NCBI GenBank assembly: GCA_946887045.1
Contig: CAMPKC010000016.1
Coordinates: 14,363-78,362 of the forward strand
Reading direction: 5' to 3'
Source: an uncultured Sphingobacteriaceae bacterium
Lineage (GTDB): Bacteria > Bacteroidota > Bacteroidia > Sphingobacteriales > Sphingobacteriaceae
Length of the DNA stretch: 64,000 bases
The position numbers and the translations under genes were made by a program. The notes beneath the pieces are model-generated. The model was not told the origin of the DNA. It saw only the letters and a list, made by a program, of their open reading frames with translations, and made no database searches. Shown here piece after piece: positions 1 through 9,195 of the stretch (position 1 is its first letter; each line of letters begins with the position of its first letter).

Positions 1-413
1 TCTATGCGATTAACAATACAATGGACAGTCCAGAACTGGATAGGGTGTTACGTCTAAAAACCAGTTCTTCCCGTGGTGGAATTATTGAAAATGTTTTCAT
101 GAAGGATACCAAGGTGGGAACCTACAAAGAGGCAGCCGTGAAGTTTAATATGTTTTATGAAAAGCCCGGAAATCACATCCCCACAATAAGAAATATTTGG
201 GTTGAAAACCTTGAAGTTGAACGTGGCGGTGAGTATGGATTGCTTTCAGCCGCTTATAAATCATCACCGGTTCAAAACGTTCGAATGATAAATGTAAATA
301 TTAAAGGTGTTAAAGTGCCGATGAAGGTTGACTATATTGAAAATCTTCAATTCGAGAACGTAAGGATTAATGGGGAATTAATTCAAGTGCCGGATACATT
401 GAAAAATAAATAA
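1..413 (+). CDS. GH28 polygalacturonase family protein, C-terminal part (gene cut by window edge)
   Basis: The reading frame is open from base 3 and continues upstream, so the ATG at 21 is internal; about 137 C-terminal residues are visible. They include the GH28-type segment NNTMDSPELDRVLRL and regularly spaced coil turns such as ENVFMKDTKV, NIWVENLEV and NVRMINVNI, as expected of the right-handed parallel beta-helix of GH28. GH28 enzymes hydrolyse alpha-1,4-galacturonosyl or rhamnogalacturonan linkages in pectin. The catalytic aspartates lie upstream of the window and cannot be checked. Position at the head of a co-directional pectin enzyme series supports the call. Exo or endo action cannot be told from this fragment. 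Confidence 0.8.
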   Translation, partial: YAINNTMDSPELDRVLRLKTSSSRGGIIENVFMKDTKVGTYKEAAVKFNMFYEKPGNHIPTIRNIWVENLEVERGGEYGLLSAAYKSSPVQNVRMINVNIKGVKVPMKVDYIENLQFENVRINGELIQVPDTLKNK

Positions 414-427
414 TATCTCGGACCGTC

Positions 428-447
428 ATTCCTGCGCAGGCAGGAAT
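428..447. repeat. Short perfect hairpin (REP-like) after the GH28 gene
   Basis: 8-bp arms ATTCCTGC and GCAGGAAT enclose a GCAG loop, 15 nt after the GH28 stop codon. The word resembles dispersed REP-like repeats seen in many bacterial genomes (recollection, not searched). There is no T-run after it, so it is a poor intrinsic terminator; it may act as an mRNA 3'-end stabiliser. The rest of 414-607 shows only a weak GAGTC/GACTC hairpin at 536-548 and no gene. Confidence 0.5.
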
Positions 448-607
448 CTTAATGCGGAGCAAGATAATCTGGTCCTGATATGGCGCTTTAGATCGCCGAT
501 CGGGCCTGTCCGTAGACGGATTACTAAATAAAGAAGAGTCTCCGACTCGTATAAAAAATATTAAGAGTAAAAGTCGGTACAGTATAAGCGACATATTGAT
601 TAATCGA

Positions 608-3600
608 ATGAATTTTTATAAGGCACTTTTTTTTTCTTCTTTATGGCTGATTAGTCAGATAGCCTTTGGTCAGTCGACAACGAGCTCTGGATTGTGGCAC
701 GGCAAAGAACGTAGCATCCATTACCGGCCCGATGGCTCTGACTTTGTTTTGGTTAACGGTACCAAACGTTTCAATCGTGCTCTTTACGGAACAAACACTG
801 CATTCAGAGTCGAAACCGGCGATCTTCCTGAGTTTGCACTTTACCTCCCGGGAATGGGCGGAAACCTGAAGTTTGGTATCATCTCAGGCAATTCCAGTAA
901 ATGGATCATTGACGCCAAGCAAATAGAAACCCGTTACCGTCCGGGTTCGATGCTTTATAAAATTAAGGATCCAATTTTAGGTTCAGGTACTCTTAATCTT
1001 TCTGTGCTCGCCCAGGCCGATGCGGAAGGTGTGATTATCAAAGCTTCAATGGTTGGAGTTGCGAAAGGTGTTGAACTATTCTGGACATTCGGCGGTGCAA
1101 CGGGTAAAAAGTTTTCGCGGGATGGTGATATCGGAGCCGATCCAGAATCGGTATTTTATTTAAAACCGGAATATTGTGCGAGCAACACTTTTCAGATAAC
1201 AAAAAATAGCTTTGTGCTGAATTATGGCGCTGGCCGCGTGTTAACAGAAGCAGAACGGTACGAAATTCAGCATCTGCCGGACAGCTCTAAAGAAAAAGGC
1301 GTTCTGGAAAGTCAAAAACAATTATCTGGGTTATTTCCTTTAGGCTCAAAGCTGCTTATCGCCGATGCCCTAAAACAAGAATCGCCTTTAATGCTTGCCC
1401 AATCTAAAGGGAGTTCTCAGCCTGTTATAGCCGGACGAATTAATGCCTCTGCGGCAAAAGATTTTTATTTCCAAATCCAGGGTCCTAAAGAAAAACCTCA
1501 GTTAACGTATTCTCTTCTTCCCAGCACATTCGCTAAAGCCGAAGCTGCCAGATCTGCATTAGCCAGCCGCATTAAGGTAAACACTCCTGATCCTTTCATA
1601 AATACACTAGGCGGTGCATTGGGCATTGCTGCCGATGGGATTTGGGAAGACCCCACATTTTTACATGGTGCAGTTGCATGGCGCATGCGATTAAATGCAT
1701 GGCGTGGTGCTTCAACCGCTGATGCTTTAGGCTGGCACGACAGGGCAAAAATGCATTTGTCGAGTTATGAAAATTCGCAGGTTTTGAGTCCGGAAAGCGG
1801 ACCTGTTACACCCGATACCTCACGGAATTTTGCACGCCAGGCCGAGGTAATGGGTACAGCAGTTTTCAGCAGCGGATATATTTCACGCCATCCTAACAAT
1901 AATAAAGTTGCCCACCATTACGATATGAACCTGGTGTTTTTCGACCAGATGCTGAGTCATTTTAACTGGACCGGCGATTTGAGTTTTGCCAAAGAAATGT
2001 GGCCTGCCATTAAGCGTCATCTGGCTTGGGAAAAGCGAAACTTTGATATGGACGGCGATGGTTTGTACGATGCCTATTGTGCCATTTGGGCTAGCGATGC
2101 TTTGCAATATAGCGGCGGCGGAGTGACACATACATCGGCGTATAACTACCGGGCAAATAAATTAGCGGCTAAATTGGCTAAGATGTTAGGTGATAACCCG
2201 GCGCCCTATCAGCAGGAAGCGGAAAAGATTTTAAAAGCTATTAATGCAAACTTATGGCTGCCTGAAAAAGGCTGGTTTGCCGAGTATAAAGATCTTTTGG
2301 GTCTAAAACTGGTGCATCCATATGCTGGTATTTGGTCGATTTATCATGCTATAGATTCGGACGTCCCCGATCTATTTCAGGCTTATCAGGCTTTGAGATT
2401 TATCGACACCGAAATCGCTCATATTCCAGTTAAAGCCAAAGGGCTTCCTGATAACAATTACCGTATTATCCCGACTACTAACTGGCAGCCCTATACCTGG
2501 TCAATTAACAATGTAGCCTCGGGCGAAGTTTTTCATACCGCTCTGGCCTACTGGCAGGCAGGCCGAAAAGAACAAGCGTATAAACTTTGGGAAAGTATGG
2601 TGATTGAAAGCATGTACCTGAGCTCAAGTCCCGGTGGTTTTGAGCAGCTTTCTTTTTATGATGCCATTCGCGGAGAGCTTTACCGCGATTTCGCTGATCC
2701 GATAGGGATGGCGAGCCGCTCTTTAGTTGAAGGGTTGTTTGGAGTGCTACCGAATGCATTAAATGATACTTTAACCGTTAAGCCTGGATTTCCCGCAGAG
2801 TGGAATCACGCTTCATTAACCGTTCCCGATATCGCTTTTTCTTTCAAAAGGACAGGAGATTCCGACAGATATTCCATAAGTCCGGCATTTCCCAAATCAA
2901 TGAATTTACGACTTGTTTTAAATGCAAGATCAGAAAGGATCAAATCGGTTTTAGTTAACGGAAAGAAAGTCAGCTGGAAGATTTTGGATGCATCGGTAAA
3001 TAATCCTTCATTCGAAATTCCTGCGGGCAAATCAGCAAGATACGAGATCGTGGTTGAGTGGGCGGGAGATTCTTTATACAAACCTAAAGATCAAACCATC
3101 GCACCAGGTATTCCTGTAAAGCTAAGTTTTGCATCCGCGAAAGCTGTTCAGGTTTTTGATCCTCAAAATGTATTAGATGGTGAAAGCTTGATTAGTTCAG
3201 TAATAGAGGGAACTGTCAATCCCGGATCAGGTAATAAAACTGTTTTTGCAAAACTACAGCAAGGTGATTTTACATGGTGGGCCCCGGTTCATCTTGAAGT
3301 GGTAGAGCCGGTACAAATTATAGCCGAACAAGAGCAGTCAGGCAATGGATTATCAGTAGCTTTAAAAAATACCGTTGGAGCTGTAAACGGAAAATTGCTT
3401 GTAAATAAAGGAAGATATTCGTTCGAAAGACAGCTTAACTTACCGGCAGGTTCTTCCGTTGACGTACAGATTCCCGTATCCGCTCTTGCCTCAGGTACAA
3501 ACCTGGTTCGTTTTGAATCTGGAGACGGACGTTTTGTGGAACAGAAAATTATTAATTGGACTGTAAAACCAGATGCAAATTCTGAATGGCAAAAGGTGGA

Positions 3601-4306
3601 TTTGAATCCGATATTTAATGATGCCGTAACTAATATTTTCAAAAATAAATATCTATCGCCACGCCCGACTTCGCCAACCTTGCAACTGCCTTTACAGGGA
3701 ATCGGAAACTGGTGCTATCCTTTAACTACTGCGAATATTGATGATTCTGGATTGAGAAAAGCGGCATCATCGAAAAACGAAATTCGTATTCCAAATGGCG
3801 TTCCTTTTTCAACACCTTCAGAGGTTAACCGAAAAAATATTGTTTTTACTTCCCAATGGGATAATTATCCCGATTCAGTTCGGATCCCTTTAAACGGAAA
3901 ATCATCTCATGCTTATCTGATGATGGCTGGATCAACAAACCCTATGCAGAGCAGACTGGATAACGGTGAAGTGTTGATTTATTATACCGATGGTACTTCA
4001 GAGCGGCTGGCTTTGAGGAATCCTGAGACCTGGTGGCCCATCGAGCAGGATTATTATGTTGATGACTATGCTTTTAACATCGGCTACCCGCGACCATATC
4101 GTGTGAATTTAAAAACAGCAGAAGTAAGCCGCAATTTCAGGGACTTCTATACCATAAAAGGATTTTCAAGCTATGGCATTGATGGTGGCGCAGCTACTAT
4201 TTTAGATTTACCCTTAAATCCCGATAAGGAATTGAAGGAATTAAGATTGAAAACACTGGCGAACGATGTGGTGATCGGATTGATGAGTTTGACGTTAAAA
4301 AGGTAG
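608..4306 (+). CDS. Secreted DUF4450-like six-hairpin glycosidase candidate, 1232 aa
   Basis: The ATG at 608 is preferred over an in-frame TTG at 596 because it starts directly at a signal peptide (MNFYKALFFSSLWLISQIAFGQ region, cleavage near residue 22). Residues about 25-310 look like an all-beta N-terminal domain resembling DUF4450. Residues about 325-760 are alpha-helical with (alpha/alpha)6-toroid traits: DGIWEDPTF, DMDGDGLYDAYCAIWASD near 480, and TTNWQPYTWS. Residues about 980-1232 form a beta-rich C-terminal region. GH78/GH95-like enzymes share this toroid, so a glycosidase acting on a pectin side chain is inferred; no activity is shown. The family assignment is from pattern memory. 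It lies between GH28 and another toroid enzyme in the rhamnogalacturonan locus. Confidence 0.6.
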   Translation: MNFYKALFFSSLWLISQIAFGQSTTSSGLWHGKERSIHYRPDGSDFVLVNGTKRFNRALYGTNTAFRVETGDLPEFALYLPGMGGNLKFGIISGNSSKWIIDAKQIETRYRPGSMLYKIKDPILGSGTLNLSVLAQADAEGVIIKASMVGVAKGVELFWTFGGATGKKFSRDGDIGADPESVFYLKPEYCASNTFQITKNSFVLNYGAGRVLTEAERYEIQHLPDSSKEKGVLESQKQLSGLFPLGSKLLIADALKQESPLMLAQSKGSSQPVIAGRINASAAKDFYFQIQGPKEKPQLTYSLLPSTFAKAEAARSALASRIKVNTPDPFINTLGGALGIAADGIWEDPTFLHGAVAWRMRLNAWRGASTADALGWHDRAKMHLSSYENSQVLSPESGPVTPDTSRNFARQAEVMGTAVFSSGYISRHPNNNKVAHHYDMNLVFFDQMLSHFNWTGDLSFAKEMWPAIKRHLAWEKRNFDMDGDGLYDAYCAIWASDALQYSGGGVTHTSAYNYRANKLAAKLAKMLGDNPAPYQQEAEKILKAINANLWLPEKGWFAEYKDLLGLKLVHPYAGIWSIYHAIDSDVPDLFQAYQALRFIDTEIAHIPVKAKGLPDNNYRIIPTTNWQPYTWSINNVASGEVFHTALAYWQAGRKEQAYKLWESMVIESMYLSSSPGGFEQLSFYDAIRGELYRDFADPIGMASRSLVEGLFGVLPNALNDTLTVKPGFPAEWNHASLTVPDIAFSFKRTGDSDRYSISPAFPKSMNLRLVLNARSERIKSVLVNGKKVSWKILDASVNNPSFEIPAGKSARYEIVVEWAGDSLYKPKDQTIAPGIPVKLSFASAKAVQVFDPQNVLDGESLISSVIEGTVNPGSGNKTVFAKLQQGDFTWWAPVHLEVVEPVQIIAEQEQSGNGLSVALKNTVGAVNGKLLVNKGRYSFERQLNLPAGSSVDVQIPVSALASGTNLVRFESGDGRFVEQKIINWTVKPDANSEWQKVDLNPIFNDAVTNIFKNKYLSPRPTSPTLQLPLQGIGNWCYPLTTANIDDSGLRKAASSKNEIRIPNGVPFSTPSEVNRKNIVFTSQWDNYPDSVRIPLNGKSSHAYLMMAGSTNPMQSRLDNGEVLIYYTDGTSERLALRNPETWWPIEQDYYVDDYAFNIGYPRPYRVNLKTAEVSRNFRDFYTIKGFSSYGIDGGAATILDLPLNPDKELKELRLKTLANDVVIGLMSLTLKR

Positions 4307-4403
4307 GGTCATATATGGAATCGAATCCATCTTTTTTACAATCGGCAGGGGCGTGAAATCCAGCGCGTAGGGATGAACAGAAATGCGGCCGAGCGTCTTT
4401 CTG

Positions 4404-4445
4404 TTCTTGACTTTTTGCCTACTTTTTTGTCAAGAAAAAAGTAGG
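4404..4445. repeat. Two overlapping hairpins, pseudoknot-capable intergenic repeat
   Basis: Hairpin B has perfect 11-bp arms, CCTACTTTTTT (4418-4428) and AAAAAAGTAGG (4435-4445), around the loop GTCAAG. An upstream TTCTTGAC (4404-4411) is complementary to GTCAAGAA (4429-4436), i.e. to that loop plus two bases. The two pairings are therefore mutually exclusive, or form an H-type pseudoknot. It lies 46 nt before the next start codon. The strand on which it acts is unknown. Confidence 0.55.
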
Positions 4446-4490
4446 ATGCCTCCGCGGCAAAGAGCGGATTTTGATCTATAAAAAAATATT

Positions 4491-6635
4491 ATGCGAGGAG
4501 TACTGTCCATTCTATCTCTTACTTTTTTAATGTTAAACACTGTTTTAGCACAAATTACTGCTATCAATCGCCAATCCCTGGTTCAACGGCACAACATCAC
4601 CAATACCCGAATCGATTCTCTCGAATCCCTTTCTCTCGGTAACGGAAAATTCGCGTTTACCGCAGATGTAACCGGCCTGCAAACCTTTCCTGAGCGGTAT
4701 GCCAAGGGAGTTTCTTTAGGCACACAATCAGAATGGGGCTGGAATCGCTGGAAAGATACTGTAGGATATAAATTTGAAGAAACATTAAAAGAATACACGC
4801 TTAACGGTAAGAAATCAACTTACTCCATCCAGTATTCAGAGCCTTTGCGCAAAAGAAATGCTGCCGACTGGTTCAGAAAAAGCGTTCACCGGATACAATT
4901 GGGAAACCTTGGCTTTGATCTTTACAAAAAGGACGGTTCTTTGGCTAAACCCATTGATATTAAAAATATCCGCCAGACACTAAACATGTGGACAGGCGAA
5001 TTGTCTAGCCACTTCACCGTAGAAAATATTCCAGTAGACGTTACAACAATTGGGCATCAGGAGCAGGATCTGATAGCAGTTCAGGTAAAATCACCCTTAA
5101 TATCTCTGGGCCGGTTGAAAGTAAAACTGGTTTATCCATATCCTACCGCCGAGTTTTTGGATGAGGGAGTGAATTATAAGAATCCGGAAAAGCATTCTTC
5201 TCTAATCGGCAGCTCATCATACAATGGCGCCTCGGTTCAACACCAGCTGGAAGGAATAACATACTCAGCCAGCTTTAGATGGAATAATAGAGCTTCTATC
5301 GCCAAAACTTCTACTCCTCATTATTTTCAGATCACTCCTGATAAAGGAACTGATGTGTTTGAATTAAGCTGCTTGTTTGCTCCGGCAAAAGCGGAACCCG
5401 CTGCATTGCCAGATTTTGCTCAAACCAAAATTAACAGCAACATTCTTTGGGAGCAGTTTTGGATGAGCGGTGCAGCAATTGATTTTACAGGAAGTACAGA
5501 TCCCCGGGCAAAAGAGCTGGAAAGAAGGGTTATCACTTCTCAGTATCTCACAAAAATCCAGTGTGCAGGATCATTTCCGCCGCAGGAAACTGGTCTGACC
5601 TTCAACAGCTGGTACGGAAAACCACATTTAGAAATGCACTGGTGGCATGCAATACATTTTGCGCAATGGAACAGGCCTGAGTTAATGACTAAAACCCTGG
5701 ATTGGTATTTTACCGTGAAAGATGGCGCACGCCAGATTGCAGAGCGACAGGGGTTTAAAGGATATCGCTGGCAAAAAATGACAGATCACGAAGGTCTGGA
5801 AAGTCCGTCGTCTGTAGCGGCGTTCATTATCTGGCAGCAACCACATCCCATTTATATGGCAGAACTTGCGTACCGGGACAGTAACAGTAAAGAGGTGCTG
5901 GAGAAATACAAAGATCTGGTATTTGGGACCGCCGAGTTTATGGCTTCGTTTCCAGCTTATGATAGTGTGAAAAATCGCTATAATCTTGGTAAGGGATTAA
6001 TTCCGGCACAAGAGGTTTTCAAAGCCGAAGATACCTACAATCCGCCATATGAATTGGCCTATTGGGATTGGGCTCTTCGTGTCGCTCAAAAATGGCGCGA
6101 GCGTTTAGGCATGCCAAGGGATGCTGAATGGGATAAAGTGATTGCGAAGCTCGCTCCGCTTCCTGAGTATAATGGTGTTTATCTGTCGACAGAAAATAAC
6201 AAAGACTCGTTCACAAATGAGAAATGGCTGCGCGATCATCCATCCGTGTTGGGTGCTCTGGGGATGGTTCCTGCTTCGCCAAAATTGGATAAAGCAACTA
6301 TGCAGCGCACCTTTGATACTGTTTGGAAAGTTTGGCAATGGCCCGACACATGGGGTTGGGATTTCCCGATGACAGCCATGACCGCGGCAAGACTCGGTAA
6401 TCCTAATAAAGCCATCGATGCGCTTTTTATGAAAATTCAAACAAATACCTATCTAAAAAACGGACATAACTATCAGGACGGACGCTTGCGTATTTATCTT
6501 CCCGGAAACGGAGGAGTTTTGATCGCTGTGGCTATGATGGCAGGCGGATGGGATGGAAGTGTAGGAGTGAATCCGGGTTTTCCGAAGGATGGAAAATGGA
6601 AGGTGAAGTCAGAAGGCTTTAAAAAGATGCCGTAG
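4491..6635 (+). CDS. Secreted six-hairpin glycosidase-like protein, 714 aa, family unassigned
   Basis: Starts at ATG 4491 with a signal peptide ending near LNTVLAQ (residue 21). An N-terminal beta-sandwich-like half (about 25-320) precedes an alpha-helical half with the strongly conserved-looking stretch PQETGLTFNSWYGK followed by LEMHWWHAIHFA (about 362-390), then KMTDHEGLESPSS and a Trp/Pro-rich end. This layout matches (alpha/alpha)6 glycoside hydrolases such as GH65/GH95 relatives. I do not recognise the exact CAZy family. In the locus context it may remove a pectin side-chain sugar. No catalytic residue can be named with confidence; Glu and Asp in the 362-430 region are candidates. It ends 299 nt before PL11, with a terminator between. 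Confidence 0.55.
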   Translation: MRGVLSILSLTFLMLNTVLAQITAINRQSLVQRHNITNTRIDSLESLSLGNGKFAFTADVTGLQTFPERYAKGVSLGTQSEWGWNRWKDTVGYKFEETLKEYTLNGKKSTYSIQYSEPLRKRNAADWFRKSVHRIQLGNLGFDLYKKDGSLAKPIDIKNIRQTLNMWTGELSSHFTVENIPVDVTTIGHQEQDLIAVQVKSPLISLGRLKVKLVYPYPTAEFLDEGVNYKNPEKHSSLIGSSSYNGASVQHQLEGITYSASFRWNNRASIAKTSTPHYFQITPDKGTDVFELSCLFAPAKAEPAALPDFAQTKINSNILWEQFWMSGAAIDFTGSTDPRAKELERRVITSQYLTKIQCAGSFPPQETGLTFNSWYGKPHLEMHWWHAIHFAQWNRPELMTKTLDWYFTVKDGARQIAERQGFKGYRWQKMTDHEGLESPSSVAAFIIWQQPHPIYMAELAYRDSNSKEVLEKYKDLVFGTAEFMASFPAYDSVKNRYNLGKGLIPAQEVFKAEDTYNPPYELAYWDWALRVAQKWRERLGMPRDAEWDKVIAKLAPLPEYNGVYLSTENNKDSFTNEKWLRDHPSVLGALGMVPASPKLDKATMQRTFDTVWKVWQWPDTWGWDFPMTAMTAARLGNPNKAIDALFMKIQTNTYLKNGHNYQDGRLRIYLPGNGGVLIAVAMMAGGWDGSVGVNPGFPKDGKWKVKSEGFKKMP

Positions 6636-6676
6636 GATCACTATGTTATTTGATTGTTAAAAATTCTAACATATAT

Positions 6677-6698
6677 GGCCGGTTCATCCGGCCTTTTT
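6677..6698 (+). terminator. Rho-independent terminator after the six-hairpin gene
   Basis: Perfect GC-rich 6-bp stem GGCCGG / CCGGCC with TTCAT loop, followed directly by TTTTT, 42 nt after the stop codon. It separates GH28/toroid genes from the PL11 gene, suggesting a new transcript starts for PL11. Confidence 0.8.
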
Positions 6699-6825
6699 AA
6701 TTTCTGGCAATACTTTAGCACCAGTTGTGTTCGGTTCAATGGGCTTGTAATGAGCTTATTACAATCTGCTATGTAACAACTGCATTACTGAGTTTATCGT
6801 AATATCCGGCAAACGCCTAATTTTG

Positions 6826-6842
6826 AACGGTATAATACTGTT
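6826..6842. promoter_or_regulatory. Imperfect inverted repeat upstream of PL11, possible operator
   Basis: AACGGTAT-A-ATACTGTT, 7 of 8 positions complementary, about 90 nt before the PL11 start. A protein-binding site is possible but unsupported beyond symmetry. Confidence 0.25.
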
Positions 6843-6933
6843 ATTTGAACAAGGCGGAGTCCGAAGTGCATAACAGACCATGATGGTCAGTAATTAGTCT
6901 TTCGTTTATTTTACCTGAACCAATTATTCCTTT

Positions 6934-8847
6934 ATGAAACGATCCGTACCAATTTATCAGTGGCTATTGCTGTTTGCAACATTTTTAACTTTTTCTGAAG
7001 CTTATTCTCAGCGCCAGATGGAAAGTCTTGGTCGTGGCATGATCGCCATAAATCAAGGTGATGGAAAAGTATACGTTGGATGGCGGATGCTTGGTACTGA
7101 TCCTTCAGATATCGCATTTAACCTCTATCGCTCTGCGAATGGCGGCAGTCCGGTAAAGTTAAATAAGCAAACACTTGTAAAAACTACAGATTTCATTGAT
7201 ACAGGAAGAGATTCTCTTAAGTCGAATGCATATTTCGTAAAGGCAGTAGTCAAAGGAAAGGAAATTGAAACCAGTAAATCCTTCGTTTTAAAGGCGAACT
7301 CTCCCGCAGTGCCTTATTTGTCCGTGCCATTACAAACACCGGCTGGCTATAATCCCGGCGATGCGTCGGTTGCCGACCTGGACGGCGACGGCGAATATGA
7401 AATTGTATTACATCAGTCCGGCCGTGGCCGTGATAACTCGCAAGCTGGTTTAACCGATCCACCAATCCTTGAAGCGTATAAGCTCGATGGAACTCTGCTT
7501 TGGAGAATAAATCTTGGGAGGAATATCCGCGAAGGCGCACACTATACCCAATTTATGGTGTATGATTTAGATGGCGACGGTATTGCCGAAGTGGCCTGTA
7601 AAACTGCCGATGGAACGATCGATGGCAAGGGTAAAGTAATAGGCGATTCTACGAAAGACTATCGCGATCAGCGTGGAATGATTTTAAAAGGCCCGGAGTT
7701 TCTTACCGTATTCAACGGATTAACAGGCGCCGAAATCCATACTACGAGCTACAATCCCCCACGCCATCCAACTAAGCTTGATCCGACACCTGAGGAATTG
7801 CGTGAAATTTGGGGTGATGGAAATGGCAACCGGAGCGACCGTTTCCTGGCAGCGGTAGCCTATCTCGATGGGGTGCACCCGAGCTTGGTCATGTGTCGCG
7901 GTTATTATACCCGAACTGTAATTGCCGCCTGGGATTTAAAAAATGGAAAGCTAAGTCAGCGTTGGGTTTTTGATAGCGATTCCAGTGAAGAAAATCGTCC
8001 ATTCCGCGGACAAGGCAATCATAATTTAAGTGTTGCTGATGTGGATGACGATGGAAAAGATGAAATTGTATATGGACAGATGACTTTGGACGACAACGGC
8101 AAAGGTCTTTATACTACCAGGATCGGACATGCTGATGCATTGCATGTGTCAGATTTAGATCCATCCAGGCCAGGTTTGGAAGTTTTTAGTATTCAGGAGC
8201 GCTTTGGTGATGCCGGAGCGAACTTTCGCGATGCCCGCACCGGGGAGGTGATATGGAAGAAAGCCTCAGTACAAGCAGGTGATGATGGTGAAGGTCCGGG
8301 ACGAGGCTTGTCTTTAGATGTTGATCCTCGTTATAAAGGTTTTGAATCATGGGTAGCCGGTGCAAATATTACCGGGATGTTTGATGTAAAGGGGAATAAA
8401 ATTGCCGAACGTACCCCAGCGGTGAATTTTGGCATATTTTGGGATGCAGATATGTTAAGCGAAATTTTAAACTCAACCACCGTGGGTAAATGGGATTATA
8501 CGAATCAGAAAACCGATATAATTTTAAATGCGGCTCAGTACAATTGTGTGCATAACAATGGTACAAAATCCACACCTGCTTTAAGTGCCGATATCCTTGG
8601 AGACTGGCGCGAGGAAGTAATGTACCGCACTCGTGATGGAAAAGAACTTAGAATCTTCTCTACCACAATTCCGGCAGCAAATCGTTTCTATACATTTATG
8701 CACGACCCTCAATACCGTTTAAGTATAGCATGGCAAAATGTGGCATACAACCAGCCGCCGCATACTAGTTTTTATATCGGTCCGGAAATGAAAACTCCTC
8801 CAAAACCAAAAATTACGTTGGTGAAGTATAAGGGTGGTAATAAATAG
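6934..8847 (+). CDS. PL11 rhamnogalacturonan lyase, secreted
   Basis: 637 aa with signal peptide ending at AYSQ (about residue 25). Polysaccharide lyase family 11 enzymes cleave the Rha-alpha-1,4-GalA bond of rhamnogalacturonan-I by beta-elimination, leaving unsaturated galacturonosyl ends. Visible hallmarks: the N-terminal QMESLGRGMIAIN opening, then calcium-binding beta-propeller loops DLDGDGEYEI (about 144), DLDGDGIAEV (about 209) and DVDDDGKDEI (about 369), and WDADMLSEIL near the C-terminal side. Length fits the family (roughly 600 residues). Products would be substrates for the GH105 downstream. Endo or exo mode cannot be told. Confidence 0.93.
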   Translation: MKRSVPIYQWLLLFATFLTFSEAYSQRQMESLGRGMIAINQGDGKVYVGWRMLGTDPSDIAFNLYRSANGGSPVKLNKQTLVKTTDFIDTGRDSLKSNAYFVKAVVKGKEIETSKSFVLKANSPAVPYLSVPLQTPAGYNPGDASVADLDGDGEYEIVLHQSGRGRDNSQAGLTDPPILEAYKLDGTLLWRINLGRNIREGAHYTQFMVYDLDGDGIAEVACKTADGTIDGKGKVIGDSTKDYRDQRGMILKGPEFLTVFNGLTGAEIHTTSYNPPRHPTKLDPTPEELREIWGDGNGNRSDRFLAAVAYLDGVHPSLVMCRGYYTRTVIAAWDLKNGKLSQRWVFDSDSSEENRPFRGQGNHNLSVADVDDDGKDEIVYGQMTLDDNGKGLYTTRIGHADALHVSDLDPSRPGLEVFSIQERFGDAGANFRDARTGEVIWKKASVQAGDDGEGPGRGLSLDVDPRYKGFESWVAGANITGMFDVKGNKIAERTPAVNFGIFWDADMLSEILNSTTVGKWDYTNQKTDIILNAAQYNCVHNNGTKSTPALSADILGDWREEVMYRTRDGKELRIFSTTIPAANRFYTFMHDPQYRLSIAWQNVAYNQPPHTSFYIGPEMKTPPKPKITLVKYKGGNK

Positions 8848-9195
8848 ACAGGGGCGATTTACGTTCGTTATTTGGCGGAGGTGAATCTGATTTATACAAT
8901 AGAATTCTGTTTTTTTCAATTGAAAATGTAACATGTGTATTACTCCCGGGTAACAAAAAAGCCATTTAAAAGAGATATTTGCCTTTTTAATGTACTATTT
9001 ATACCCGCTGCATGATAGAGCATGACGGTTAAGCCTATTCAAATCACTTATTTTAGGGACCGATTTATAGGCCAATAATGAACAGAACTGTTTCCGGATT
9101 TTTTTATATCGAGAAGATATGTTTCTGCTCTTAGACCTAAAGGTATTTTAAAACCAAAATTTATATCAGCAGGCAATTAAAAACGTTTAAAAACT
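8848..9195. other. 348-nt intergenic region between PL11 and first CE12, no gene seen
   Basis: AT-rich, no plausible ORF. It contains a perfect 14-nt palindrome at 8913-8926 (TTTTCAATTGAAAA). No clear terminator or TAnnTTTG promoter box is seen. Confidence 0.6.

Noticed and set aside
367..594. 75-codon minus-strand frame across the REP-like hairpin
   Set aside because: Overlaps the end of GH28 and a repeat; no signal or domain, likely chance.
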